DNA of 64,000 bases, taken from assembly GCF_965363235.1 (NCBI RefSeq), contig NC_134849.1, positions 54,382,122-54,446,121 of the forward strand, in the 5' to 3' direction. This DNA comes from Mytilus galloprovincialis (lineage: Eukaryota > Mollusca > Bivalvia > Mytilida > Mytilidae). A program made the translations under genes and the position numbers. Of this stretch, positions 23,940-37,600 are shown one piece after another (the stretch's first letter is position 1; every line of letters starts with the position of its first letter). The notes beneath the pieces were generated by a model. It was not told the DNA's origin. It worked only from the letters and a program-made list of their open reading frames with translations, and did no database searches.

Positions 23940-26900
23940 ATCTGAAAAACTTTGTCAAAACTTCCAACACCAATAAAGGTTGAAAATTTGGAACATTTTT
24001 TCGTAGGTTATGAAACCCAGTTGAAAGATAAATTGATTCATGGTTTTTCTTTTGGATTTTCAATTAATTCTTGTTTTTCTACATCTCTTAATAAGAAGAT
24101 TTTCCCTCCAAATCATAAAAGTGCAAGGGAAAATTATCATGTTGTGCAATCGAAACTGAATAAAGAGATTGAAGCAGGCAGAGTTAAGGGTCCATTTACA
24201 AAGCCCCCTTTCCCTCTTTTTGTATGCTCCCCTTTGGGTTTAGTTCCAAAAAAGGAACCCAAATCTTATCGATTAGTACATGATTTGTCGTATCCTAAGG
24301 GTGACTCTGTAAACTCTGGTATTTCCCCAGAATTTTCGGCAGTACAATACCAAAACATTGAAACAGTCATAGATTTAGGCCAATCTTATGAATCAAACTG
24401 TCTAATGTCCAAAACCGATATTGAGCATGCATTTCGCTTAATTCCAATAGCTAAAAAAGATCATCATCTGTTAGGTTTTCATTGGGACAAACAGTTTTAT
24501 TATGATGTATCCCTCCCCATGGGGGCTTCGTCCTCGTATCAGCTATTTGAGGCTTTTTCTACAGCCCTCCACTGGATTTTAAATGCTAAATTTCAAATAT
24601 ATGGGGTATCACACCTGTTAGATGATTTTTTCATTGTCGGAAAAGCTGGTTCAAATGGATGTTATAGTGCATTACAAACTTTTCTTTGTCTTGCTGATAA
24701 ATTGGGGGTACCCATCAAATCAGAAAAAACACAACTCCCTACTACTTGCATTACTATCTACGGTATTGAAATTGATTCTACTCAGATGGTAGCTCGATTA
24801 CCTATGGAGAAAATAGAAAAAAATTTGCAATTATTAAGTAAATACAAATGTAAACGCAGTATCTCACTCAGAGAATTGCAATCCTTATTGGGTCTTTTAA
24901 ATTTTGCATGTGGAGTTATCATACCTGGGAGAGCCTTTTTATGTAGGCTTTTTGATCTGACTATAGGTCATGCATCTCCTCATTATAGAATCAATCTGAA
25001 TTCTGATGGAAGATTAGATCTTAAGTTATGGTACAGTTTTATTGAAAATTACAATGGTAAATCTTGTTTTTTATTCAAAGAATGGGTTTCATCAGATTTT
25101 TTAAAACTGTTTTCTGATGCTGCAGGTACTTATGGTGGTTTTGCTGCAGTTTTTGGCAGCAAATGGTTTTCAGGGAAATGGCCACCGGAGTTAATTGATT
25201 TACACATTACAGTGAAAGAACTTTCCCGATTGTGTTAGCTATTGATATATGGGGCCCTCTATTAGCAAATCATAAAATACTGTTTTTAACAGATAATTCA
25301 GCTGTTGCTGAAATTATAAATAAGACATCATCTCGGGAAAAGAATATTATGAGACTGATCCGAAGATTAGTGTTAGCTGCATTAAAGTACAATATCTATT
25401 TTAGAGCCAAACACATTCCTGGGAAAACAAACGTTATTTGTGACTTGTTGTCTCGTTTTTCATTTCAGGAAGCTCATCAGATTGCTCCTTGGTTAAGTCC
25501 AACTCATGTGGCCATTCCACCTCAATTTTTGCATCTATGACTGATAAGCTTGTTATTGCATCATTATCTGCTGCTACTCAGTCATCATATAATAGAATGC
25601 TAAGTGTGTATTCAAATTTTTGTCAGAAATATTTTCCAGGAGTTAATGTACTTCCATCTACTCATGTCATGGTTGCTCATTTTATTTCACATTTATTTAT
25701 TCAAAATTATCAACCATCTACAATTGCGTCTTACATATCAGCCATCAGTTTTATGCATAAAATTAAGTTCTTACAGGATCCAACAGACACATTTTTTATT
25801 AAAAAAATGTTAAAAGGTACAAAACAGTTGAGACCTTCTGTTGATACACGGCTGCCAATAACCTATGACATTCTTGTAAAATTGGTTAAGGCTTTACCAA
25901 AAGTAATAGTAGACATTTATAATCAAGTTTTGTTAAAAGCTATGATGTCTACAGCTTATTTTTGTTTCTTAAGGATTGGAGAAATTGCAGTTAAAACTGA
26001 GTCTGAAATATATAGAGTAATTCAAAGGGAAGATATAAAGTTTGAAAGAGTAAATGGTCATGTGAGCAATATGACAATTACTATGAAGTTCTACAAACAT
26101 AGTAATCTACAGAGTAAGACATTATCAATAGCTAGACGTCCTGAAAATTATTTATGTCCTGTTAAAGCTATTGAGGAATATCTAAGGTTACAAAATTGTC
26201 CACATGGTCCTTTATTTCGATTTAAATGTGGAAAACCTGTTTCGGGTTTTTATTTCAATTCTTCACTAAAAAGTTTGCTTAATTTCGTAGGATTAGACAA
26301 TAATTTTTATAAAGGCCACAGTTTCCGAATTGGAGCTGCGACATCTGCAGCTGCCAGAGGTGTGCCGTTAGCCTTGATCCAAAGCATGGGTAGATGGAAG
26401 TCGAACGCTTTTCAACATTATATTCGACTTGATAATTTTCACACTTAGATTTAATATAATCTCAGTCGCTTATTAAGTACTTTGGTAGAGGTCAACATTG
26501 CTTGCTTTACCTTATTGTGATTTTTTGTATTTACTTTTAGAGAGGTCAACATGGTTTGCTCTGCAAATTTAAGTTTTTTTATTTCAGTCATTTACTATAT
26601 GTAATGGTATTTATTGGGTTGGTAGAGGTCAACATGGCTTGCTTTACCTTTCCTTACAAGTTTAATTATCAATGATTATTTTGTATACTTATATATCATT
26701 TCTTTTTTGTTTTGTTTTGTTTATAATATGTGTTATTATTTTTGTAGAGGTCAACGTGGTTTGCTCTACACTTTTACTGAAATGCTAAAGTTAAAAAGAG
26801 TATATTTTATTCAATCTTGGGTGTTTTTTTATTGAGGTCAACATGGCTTGCTCAATTTTCTAATTCTGGAGTTCCTAAGTTGAATACAGAGTCCTCGGTT

Positions 26901-26980
26901 GGGGATCCCTCTTGGGATTTGTGGCACTTTTTCAACCCAACCTTTGCTTATTAAAGTCATTGTCATTTATGCAGTACTAT
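23940..26980 (+). mobile_element. DIRS-like tyrosine-recombinase retroelement, broken
   Basis: Fossil between copies 1 and 2, inside non-homologous sequence of about 23.4-27.1 kb. Parts in order are reverse transcriptase (about 24.1-25.0 kb, with the PMGASSSYQLFE block and an LLDD-type active site), RNase H (about 25.1-25.5 kb, with LTDNSAVAEIIN) and a tyrosine recombinase/integrase (about 25.5-26.45 kb, with GHSFRIGAATSAAARG and a final YIR). This order, with a recombinase instead of a DDE integrase, is typical of DIRS elements. No gag region or complete terminal repeats were found. It looks broken, with roughly one interruption in the coding part and a missing front. The reading frames are otherwise well kept, suggesting a moderately young insertion. 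Confidence 0.8.
26484..26856 (+). repeat. Five covarying hairpins with a conserved loop
   Basis: Five copies of GAG-GTCAACATGG(C/T)TTG-CTC-type sequence lie downstream of the recombinase gene: 26484-26511, 26541-26562, 26621-26648, 26744-26769 and 26831-26856. Each loop segment GTCAACATGGCTTG (minor variants) is flanked by a stem whose sequence changes on both sides together: GGTAGAG/CTTTACC (twice, with a G-U pair), AGAG/CTCT, GTAGAG/CTCTAC and ATTGAG/CTCAAT. CAA and TTG inside can extend the stem past a GT bulge. Paired change supports selection for RNA or single-stranded DNA structure. They probably belong to the retroelement's 3' region. Confidence 0.7.
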
Positions 26981-27139
26981 TATAATTGTTCAGATATAAG
27001 TTGCATTTTAAATTAATTTCTGAATAAATGACATTTTACTCAACTTGTATTTTATTAACAGCAAACATAGCTCAGACTCTTTGATCTTGGTCATTTATAC
27101 AAGGTTTTCTCGTTGTTATCTGTGTCAAGGAACATTAGC

Positions 27140-28232
27140 TGACACAAATCAAATTATGTATTTAAACTATACGTAAAGTATGACATATATTTTTAAATAG
27201 TCTTTTGTTTGTAACCTTACATTCTTAACACTTCCTGTTATGTTTATAACATGCATTTAAACAAGCTACCTTATTTACAAATGTTGCAGCTTGTTTTCTG
27301 TCGTTTATTGTTTTTTATGTGTGTATTCTGTATATGACTAACATTATTCATAATTTGAGGACAAAGCTGTTTCGGTGGTTTATGACTTATAATGAAGTCC
27401 TGGTTGTAAACCGTTTGTTATTATTAAACAGCTGACACAACGATATTTTGAAATGGAATTGTACATCATCACCTAAGGTAAATTATATATCTTAAATGGT
27501 TCCTAACAATTATTTTTATTTTACATCAAGATCTAAATTTTATTTTTCTGGTAATAAAATGTAGCATCTGCATATATGCAGTGAAGCTCTTGCCTATGGT
27601 GCTCGCATGTAATATAACACAATGGCACAATACGAATCTATTAATTAAAATAACAAAACAAATACAAAAAAAAATGTGACATAAAACGATTGGGAGTAAG
27701 CACATTTTGAATAAAACACTTATGCATGTTGTATATCTCCTTTTTGCCATATCAGTCGTATGTCCTGATTCATGAACTTACATTTATTGACATAAAAAAA
27801 ACCATTCGTTTAAAGTACACATATATTGGCTAAAAGTACTTTTTTTAAATATCGAGTGAAAACATTTTCTATTTCCTATTTTATGATACTGAGAACAATC
27901 GTAAGCGCTGAATTATGCTTGACGAACACAGGCGTGGTCGTTGGAAGGACGGGTATATATATGTATATGTACACAAGACACCGACATTTAATGAATCAAC
28001 TGCGATTCTTGGTTTTGTCTGAAACGCTGTCAAACAAAGACTTCATATCCCATTTAGATACATTCACGATCGTTCTCTAATTGTAACATCTTTTAAGAAA
28101 GAAACAGTAAAACAATTAAGCTGCTCCATGTAGGAAAGACAAGCAATTATTTATCGTATCAACTGGCACATGAGAACGAATAAAATGGCTTCTAAATGAA
28201 CTGCTGGACCGTAAATACAAAGATGTAGAAAG
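27140..28232 (+). promoter_or_regulatory. Copy 2 promoter and leader-exon region
   Basis: Similarity to the upstream regions of copies 1 and 3 starts at about 27140. The conserved stretch ends in a leader exon with donor AGAAAG|GTAATT at 28232. The leader intron would run 28233-28667, ending in ATAATTTCAG before the exon that holds the start codon. No start site or TATA box can be assigned confidently. Reverse-strand repeat family E occupies about 28445-28640 of the intron. Confidence 0.45.
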
Positions 28233-28444
28233 GTAATTAAAGGAATCTGTTTTATCAAAATAATTCCATCTTAACCGACCCTCTTGTAGCCCTTTTCGAA
28301 AATTCCTATCTTTCTTAAGCTAGACGACGTTAAAAATAGGAAATTGAAATGTTGTTGTTTTTTGTCCTTCGAAAATTATCTTCATTTTTAATTCAAAGAA
28401 TCTTGCTTCTAACAGTCGCTGTCATATCAAGCAAAACACTAGTT

Positions 28445-28640
28445 TAGCTAGCTATAAAACCAGGTTTTACCAACCATTGTCTACAGAGGGAAAATTCCTG
28501 TACTATTTCAAGGATACAACAGTTGTCAATTTGTTTGATGTGATTGAGTATTTGATTTTGCCATTTGATTAGGGACTTTCCGTTTTAATTTTTTTATCAG
28601 AGTTCAGTATTGTTATGATTTTACTTTTCACTAGTAAGAA
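28445..28640 (-). repeat. Dispersed repeat family E
   Basis: It contains AAACCAGGTTTTACCAACCA, TTTGATTTTGCCATTTGATT and GGGACTTTCCG. Further members lie at 41145-41345 (+), 48195-48310 (-) and 60085-60270 (-), with a diverged part at 56885-56960. The consensus reads like a common mussel intergenic repeat. It is non-coding. Confidence 0.6.
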
Positions 28641-28693
28641 TTCTAAGAATTGTTTTAATAATTTCAGAGAAACTTTAAGATATAAGACGAGGT

Positions 28694-31600
28694 ATGAATA
28701 TCCGAACACACACCTTTGTCAGGATTATATTTTTGACGTTTTCCTGGAAATGTGGTATGGGTTAGTAGTAATGAAATATTTGATTTAAAAAGCTAGCAAA
28801 TAGTATATTAATATAACCAACAGTGATAATTTAATTAAATTCCCAGTATATATGTCGGTCATATTCTAAAAACTAACCCGGTTTGTTAAGAGAGCATAAA
28901 ACAACTCACTAAGCTATATAGTATACAAATACAGCTTTTATATATCTAGTTATACTTTTCTTCGTCGTAGTCTGTTTTATGTATGTTCATTGCTAATATG
29001 GCATGAGGATAACACACTTTTGATATGTTTGTTTGTTGACCTGCTATCGCAGATGAGATTACCTTTGATGGGTTTGTTCATACTCATGAATACAACTGAT
29101 ATTATTCATCAATGAACTGGAATAATATATAGTGTACATAACAAATAATCTTAAGTCAACCACGATACACCAGGCCAAAGATTTATTGCAACAATGTAAG
29201 ATCTGCATAATAACGGTAACATCTTTTGTTTTCAACTACATCGAATATAATTTCATGCTTATGTTACATCTTGAAATCTCTGATTTTGTCCAGTGTCAAA
29301 ATAAGGAAGTTTTATATGGTTCATAAAATATGTCTACAAAAACAAAGCGTTATGTTAATTACTAAATTAAGTGCTCGATTTATATATAAGTTATATGTAA
29401 TAGAACAAGGATGTGTAAATAAAGCTCTAAACAATGCAAGCGCCTGACATAAGAATCGGTATACGTTATTCAAAAGATTTTTTATTTATGAAAATAAATG
29501 TCCGTTGTTAAAAGGAGCAATTTTTGTTCAGCAGTACACAAAATTATCTTACGATGATGTTTATTATTTTATTGTGTTTGTTTTACGTATCTTATGCACC
29601 TTTTTATCTATGATTCCTTACGACGAGAACATTTAAACATGGATTCTCAAGATATCTTGTTCAAATTTAAATGACCAAGGCAAAACGACGAATGTGTCTT
29701 ATTCTAGCAAAAGTCTTCATTTGTACCGTTGGTGGATATTGTGCATGTTTGTTTTAATTAAAATTGTATAGACTTATGTCTTTTTTAATTTTCATAAAAA
29801 ATATATATATCGATTTTTGTGTTATTAGCTTTTGTCTAAAGATTCAGATAACAGAACAATTTTCTTCAATTCTGAATACAATTAGCTTAACTGATCTCTG
29901 TCGGGATTACAAAACATAAACTAAATTCCATAGGTTTTGCTTATTATGAAGGCCGTATGATGACCTATTGATTTCATTTCTGTGTTATTTGCTCTCTTGT
30001 GAAGTGCTGTCTCATTACATTTCACCCCACAACTTCGTTTTGATAGAGCAGTCCATCAACTTAATCAAATACTCCAAGAACAACGAGATACAAAATGTAG
30101 TTATGCAAAATAAATAATAAAACATTAAATTGCAGTTTAAAGTATTCGTGGTCGTTTTTTTAAAGACCGTATGTACGTGCTATATGTAGTTTTCTGTTAG
30201 TTTTTACTGAAGATTTTAATGTTTATCAGTAATAATGCATCGTTTCTATATCAAGTCTAAACAATAATTACTGCCGTTTGAAATAAAGCAAATCCTGTTT
30301 TTAATCAGCTCCAGATTGGTTGGTCTTACAATAATAGGTTATGTTATCTTCTTTTAATATCATGTACATGTCACTGTGTCTCCTTCTCCAAAAAGAGGGG
30401 TTAATTACAGCATATTCTAATACTAGACTTACGTACAAGGAAATCCTATCAATTTCAGTTAGCGGATCGGAAACTACAATGAAAACATGGAAACAAGCAG
30501 TTTTAGATTGCAATGGGAATAACTCGTTTTTGGAAAGCAACACCACTGTTCTTAAACAGTTCATGGTCAATCATACTAAAGTAAATGAAAGTATTTGGGT
30601 TGGAAGCTTTCAAGCTTTACTTCCTTGGATTGAAATAAGAGGTAGGTAATTCATACACTATTCTAAAGTGTCGGTTGATTTATTTTACTAAGGGAAAACA
30701 TTTTTTTTTTAAATATTTATTCAATTCTGGTAACATAGGTGTTTCAAACTGGAGCAAGAAATGGAAATGAAATTGGGCTTGACTTTGGTATTTGAATAGC
30801 GAATGGTAATGCTGTACATATATTTACAGTAGAATATATACATATATACGTAAAATTGAATAAAACCCGATTGATTGGTTGTTCTGTAGTGCAATTATTT
30901 TCTAAATTTTCGCATACAAGAATGTGTTCCATAAAATCCATATTTATTAGTATTGTTGATATTGTTACATTAAGGGATACACTATTCAATTTTATCACAC
31001 CATCTAGCTACAAGACATTGTCGTTTGAAAAAATGAATACTAGTATAAGTTTGAAGCCATATACAACATGCAAGCAAACCTCGGATTCGTAGTCCTGTTT
31101 TACTTATAATGTTGTGTCATTGTCAGTTGTGTTGCTTATTCAGCAATTTTATCAGGTCTTGCACGTTCAAATGTGTTAACCAAAAACATTACTGAAAAGA
31201 CAGTACTTGTCAGAACGTGCATCTGGTGTTGTAATATATTTTGTATTTGTACTAAAATTGTTTTCATTTATTTAAAAAAATAGTGGTTAAGTATAAGCAG
31301 ATATGTTCCAATCATTCATGTCTGCGAAAAAAAAGTTTTAAAATGAAACCAATTTGACCAAAAAACCATTTCCATATGTCTGTTTTAAGCTTTCATTTTA
31401 TTTCTTTTCATAAAAAGGTTGTTACAATATACCACTTACATGCAACAGCTTAGAAAAAGATGAAACAAATGCTGCAAATTTACAACTGTGTCAAGTCAAA
31501 TGCATGAAAAGACGATATTTTGCATTTAACCAAAAAGTAAGTTTATATTTACTTTGATCCTTGACAAAAATATAAAATTTAAAAATGTTTGAACCAACCG

Positions 31601-34600
31601 TTTAATCAGAAAAAATTACTCTAGTTATAAAGTAGTTCGACAAATACTTATTTTGATTATCGAGAAGCTTTATCTTCCCTTAACAACACAATGTCATTAA
31701 AGCGTTCTGCTGATTTTACAGAGTTATCTTTGTTCTAGACATGAAATGTCAGAATCTTTTATTGGGTTGAACAGTTTAAGGACATACAATACAACATAAA
31801 ACTAGAAAAATCTGATTTAAAGTTTAACTCGTCTTATCCATAAAAAAAACTCCTATACACAGGCAACAAAATTTAAGAAGGACATATTTGAGGGTACTCT
31901 GGGTTATTGAACGTAATTGTCGCTTGACAAAAACATTCATTTTTTTAAAGTTAAAACTCTTATGTTATTGTCTTTTAGGGACTATTGTTCACTAAGAGAA
32001 TCATGTTTGTCTGTTTTGGCATGTTTGTCAAAATCTTTACTTCCAAATTTGTTAATATTCTATAGTTCTCGTCATATACAGATATATGAAAACGTCATTA
32101 CATTTAACTTGATATATTATATTTCCTTAATTATTCGCGGATTCATTGATTCCTAAACAAATCAAATTACTAGGTTAAAAATTTGCCGCTTCCAAATTGT
32201 GACTTGAAAATAATTGCCTGCTTGTAGTGAAACGCTCGTCCTGTTTACTGTTTTATTTTTGTCCACTTCCGATTTTGACTATATATCTGTACCAACACAT
32301 GACACTGTTAGAAATTGGAAACTTGTTTTTCTTTCGTTTGATGCGTATGAGCATGAACATTTGCCATTTTATCATGTTTATAAGGGACTTTCCGATTTTA
32401 GTTTTCTTTGGAGTTCGATTTTGTTGCTCTCTTTTACTTTGTTCAAGGTTTTTGACTTTGTAGTACTTTGGTTTAGAATTACTACCAAATAAAAAGTTTT
32501 AACATATCCCCGAATCCAGTACATTGGCATCTGTATTTCAAAACTAAAATGAACAATACAGTTAACGAAATCAAAAACTGTAGGGTTATTTTACAGTACT
32601 AGTTTATGATTTAACTAAATTACACAAAAAGCTAAAAAAAAAAATAAAAAAATCAGAAAATGAAATTCTCCGTTTAAATGTATTTTTTTGTAGAATGAGA
32701 GATGTGTGTGCTTTGATGAACATGATATAGTAAAGAAAGAGACTGATAATGCAAGTTTCTGTCAAGCATTTATAGACCGTGGAGACAGCAATGCACACGC
32801 TGTCGTATACAAAGGTTTTCATTAACATGTTGTTTTTCTCTCCGACTATAAATCAAGCATGTCAACTATTTAGCAGACAACTAGACAAATACTTTTCAAA
32901 AGTAATGGCACAAACCATTATTAAATTTACCGTCTTGCATAACAAACATTTTTCAAATGTAGTTGAACTAAGTTCACAATAAGCTCTTTAAGATAAACCA
33001 AAAATAACAACTCATATCGTAAAGTTGTCTTCATTCATATGTAAAGAACAGCATGTATTACGTGGTTGAATATACTTCTCCTTTCGATGATATAGTGTTT
33101 TTTTTTTATATAAAAGCATGATATACGATACAATGATTCTGCATATTTGTTTAATCTAAAAACCAACAAAATTTTTCTTTGTATATCTAGTTTTTGATAG
33201 ATCATTAAATTTAGCGGGTTATAACCATGACTGCCTGTTTTACCGATGTTACTCAAATGGCTCAAAGTTAACTTTTTCTACAGAAGAATGTTATACATCT
33301 GCCAGATGTACTGTCGTAAGTATATGATATAATGAATATCAAAATTGGTAGATAATGAATTTGTATTGCCAGACGATCGTTTTGTCCACGAAAATCTAAC
33401 AGTGACGCTGACCAAGAGTAAAGTAAAAGAGAATTGAACTTGAAAAATAAAAATTGAATGGTGTGCTAAATATTAAAAATGTCGCGTATGTCTTGTTGGT
33501 GAAAGTCCTTAGTTTTTTCAGTACATTAAATATATATTTGAATACTAAAAAACAGGAAAAGAACATAGAATGTATGATATTTCATTTATTAACTAAGTAA
33601 TATTTCGGACTCCCGTTATAAGGGTATAGGAGTATTTAATTATATTTCATCAGAAGTTATGTTATGTGCTTGGTCATCATGAAAGCCGATGAATAATGCT
33701 TGATTATAAGAGTGAACATAATATAAGCATACGATATTAAAACACCACACGGTACAAAAAATGTAATTCTATTATTGTTACATCTCTTTCCTTTTTATGA
33801 TATTTAGGGGATGAGCGAAGAGCTGTTGGCCCTGTATATCAGCTTTTCTTGCAATATCGTAGTACTTGTGAGGAACAACATTTCACTTATCCACTACTTT
33901 ATTCTGAGAATCCAGTTAAACTTTGTAACGTATCAGAATCCCTTATTCCTGAAACAGATGTTTGGGTTGGTGTTTACAGACAGAGATTATTCATAGACAA
34001 TTCGGATAAAACAGGTGATATACTGGGTGTTTCCGAGTATTTACGATGATATACTATGTTGATTTAATGTCACTTACTTGAAAAACATGCAGTTTTGTGT
34101 ATGAATTACAACAACATGACTGTACACATTGCATGATACCTAGCTACGTAAACGAATCTATATTTTTATGGAGACATGCTGAATACTGTATTTAGTTTTA
34201 AACATAACAAGGAAATCGAAAATGTATTTAACATAATTTGATAGAATTAATGTGACATATGGAAATTTTACAACCTTTAAGTCTAAATAAGCGTATTGAT
34301 TTTTATCAATTTCTCTTCACCGCTGATGTTTGACGATTACTTTACGCCAAGGTATCATTAAAACAAGAAATGGTGTACTGACAGACTAATATGATATTCA
34401 TTGAAAATCTTATCAAAGGTATCTAAGAAAAGTGTTTGGTGAAGCTGAAGAATGGGTATATTTCTCATATCTTTCAGTAGGTATCATATTCAAGAGCTTG
34501 CTTGTAAGAAAATAAATGTATAAAAATATGATATACTCTGAATAATCACTATCAGTTCCAATTAAACATTGAGTCCGCCCCCTCCCCTTGTAATATGTTT

Positions 34601-37600
34601 ACTAATTGTTATCAGACTATGCCGCTAAAGACTTCAAATAACGACTAATTGAGCCATTACTATGTGGATTTATATTTTACTTCCATTTCTTTTGTAGTAT
34701 CTCAAGACTTTGACAAAATTGAACAATACATTTCACGTTGTGATCATTTACTAAGGAATACTGTTTTGAAAAAAGCCGAAAATTGCAGCGAAAAACATCA
34801 TTACATATGCTCTTCAGGTAAAATAAATAACACAAACCAAATCAAGTTGAGAATGTTGAGTTTTGCTGTCACTCATTGTTTAAATAATACCAAGTAAATA
34901 TGTACTATTAGTATTTAAAGCTTTTGAGGGCAACTCTTTCTGAATTATTTGCCATTTATCTAACAAATGATCAAATATAAAACTGTTGTCTTTTTACTTC
35001 TTTTTTTATCGCAAAATCTAATTACAAAGACGTGCGATAAAAAAGTTGAAAAAATATTTTCCGAACCAATGTCTTGGACAATGTGTGAATATGCAAATAA
35101 GGACTGTTATTTAGAAAACAGACCATGATACATACATTAGACATTCCTTTAAACCCACAATGATTGCTATGTTCATCTTTCGAAACAAATGAATTGTATC
35201 GCAGGTAAGCTTTCATATTAAAAAAAAATCCAACGGGGCAAATATTCAAACTTGCAAACCTCACTGTGATAGTATATGATTTTATCATGTTTATCCCGTG
35301 CTTCAACTTTTAATTTTTTTTCTGTTTTCTGATAGCAGTAACTGTTAAATGGCTACCTTGCTTTTTTAAATTGATGTAGTTATATAGAATTTTAAGAAGG
35401 TTATCATTTGACACTGAAATGCTGTAAAATGTGATTTAAAAAAGTCCACGTTTAAGGGTAAAAATCAGATCTCTCTCATTTGTTTGTAATTTTTTTTTAA
35501 ACTTACACCCTTTTTGTTTAGAAGATCCCTTTTCAAGAAAAACAAAACGTAAAATGTTCTGCTATTTCAATGCATGTATATGTCATCTTTGATTTAAATA
35601 GAATTTGAAACCATGGTTTAGACTCTTTCAAATATAATATAAATAACAATAATATTGGTTCCTGAGAACAATAAACAACAAAATTATCATGCATTGCCAA
35701 TATTAGCTGCTTGCATTATTATTTTATATCAATTGATATAATATTCATTCCATCCATTTAACCTATTTATAAGTATTCCCTTTTGGTGTACCATAGAGGT
35801 AATTGATTCTGTTAAAATAAAAAAAAAAAAAAAAAACACTCGGTGCCCTATAATTACCAATTCTAATTTTGAAATAGTCAAAGCAAACATAGATCATTTT
35901 CGCCAACATACACTTTGTTTGGATATTGAGCATTTTCGGTTTAGTTTAGTTTATATAGGTGGTGTGATGTTACACTATTGTTTGAAGTGAGGGTGAAGGT
36001 TGGTAATTAGATATAGAAAGATGTGGTGTGAGTGCCAATTCAATGAGACAATCCTCCATCCAAATAACAATTTAAAAAAAGTAAACCATTATAGGTCAAT
36101 GTACGGCCTTCAACACGGAGCCTTGGCTTACACCGAGCAGCAAAATTACTAGTGTAAAACCATTCATTATATATTTTACCGTTGGTGTTTCTGTTTCAAT
36201 AGTTTTACACAAGTCATTTTGGAGTCCTTTATAGCTTGCTGTTAGGTGTGAGCCAAGGTTCCGTCTTGAAGCCTGTATTATGACATATAATGGTTTACTT
36301 TTGCAAATGGTGACTTGAATGGAGAGTTGTCTCATTGGCAGTGCACTCTTACCACGTCTTCATTTATATCTCTTTAACCTACACAGGACTTAGACAAGGC
36401 TTATTATTTTAATGACAAATGGAATAAAGTAGGTATCAATCAATGATTCGTCAACAATTGATGTAGTTAACAAGTGTAATTTGTTAATTCTGCAGACACT
36501 CCAATGGAATTTCAAACGGAACCATATAACAGCTCTACTGTGTCTCCTGTTTGTCGGTCTCCAGGTAAGGATTTCATTTCATGTGTTTTGTTAGTGTGGT
36601 ATTGTTATTGTTAGGTATCAATCCTCCTAATGTATCTTTCAATTTCTGCAATAAAACCAGTAATATAACATTAAAAAATGATAATTGTAGAAGCCGGTGT
36701 AGACAAAATAATATTAATCCGACAGATGTATAATATAATCGACAGAATAGGGTTGATTTGCATATGTCTTTATTGTCTATTTATAATTGATGTTAGGATC
36801 CTAGTTTTTTTTATCTTTTGTGTTAATTGTATGCATTTGATTTTCAGACCCTGATACAGGTGAAACAGATAGTCAGAGTTTAGGTAAAGTGTAAATAAGT
36901 TACTAACTAATTATGAATGACAGATATTTCTTAATTCTGTAAGTGTTCATACAAAATGTATAAAATAAATTTTGTAGGTTGAATTTGTGTTTCTTTTTAC
37001 AAAGATGTGACATTCAGGACAAAAACTTTCAACACATCCTTGACAAAAAAAAAAAAAGCAATAACAAAAAATAGAGCTACAACTTGTATGAGTGTTTTCA
37101 TCGTAAAGTCGCAAACAACACGATGCCAAGACGGCACCAGTTAAACCAGTGACAAGCTGTCGATCAAAGATATGATCTGATGAGTTAAGCCTTTTTTCAA
37201 CTGATTTTTATAGTTCGTTTTATGTTCTACTGTTATACCACTATCCCAAGTTAGGGAAAAGGTAGGGATCACGCTAACATGTTTAACCTCGCCACATTAT
37301 TTATTGGTAAGTACCTGTCCCAAGTCAGGAGCCTGTAATTAGTGGTTGTCGTTTGTTTTTGTGTTAAATATTTGTTTTTCGTTTCATTTTTTTTTATCTA
37401 AATAAGGCCGTTAGTTTTCTCGTTTGAATTGTTTGACATTGTCATATCGGGGCCTTTTATAGCTGACTATGCGGTATAAGTTTTTCTCATTGTTGAAGAC
37501 CGTACAGTGACCTATAGTTGTTAATTTCTGTGTCATTTTGATCTCTTATGGAGAGTTGTCTCATTGGCAATTATACCACATCTTATTTTTTGAATGTAAA

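Noticed and set aside
25604-25813. Second frame inside the recombinase region
   Set aside because: It is a shadow of the tyrosine recombinase frame.
26484-26856. The hairpin array as a CRISPR-like array
   Set aside because: Spacing between repeats is irregular, repeats are short, the sequence is eukaryotic and the stems vary. An RNA-structure explanation fits better.
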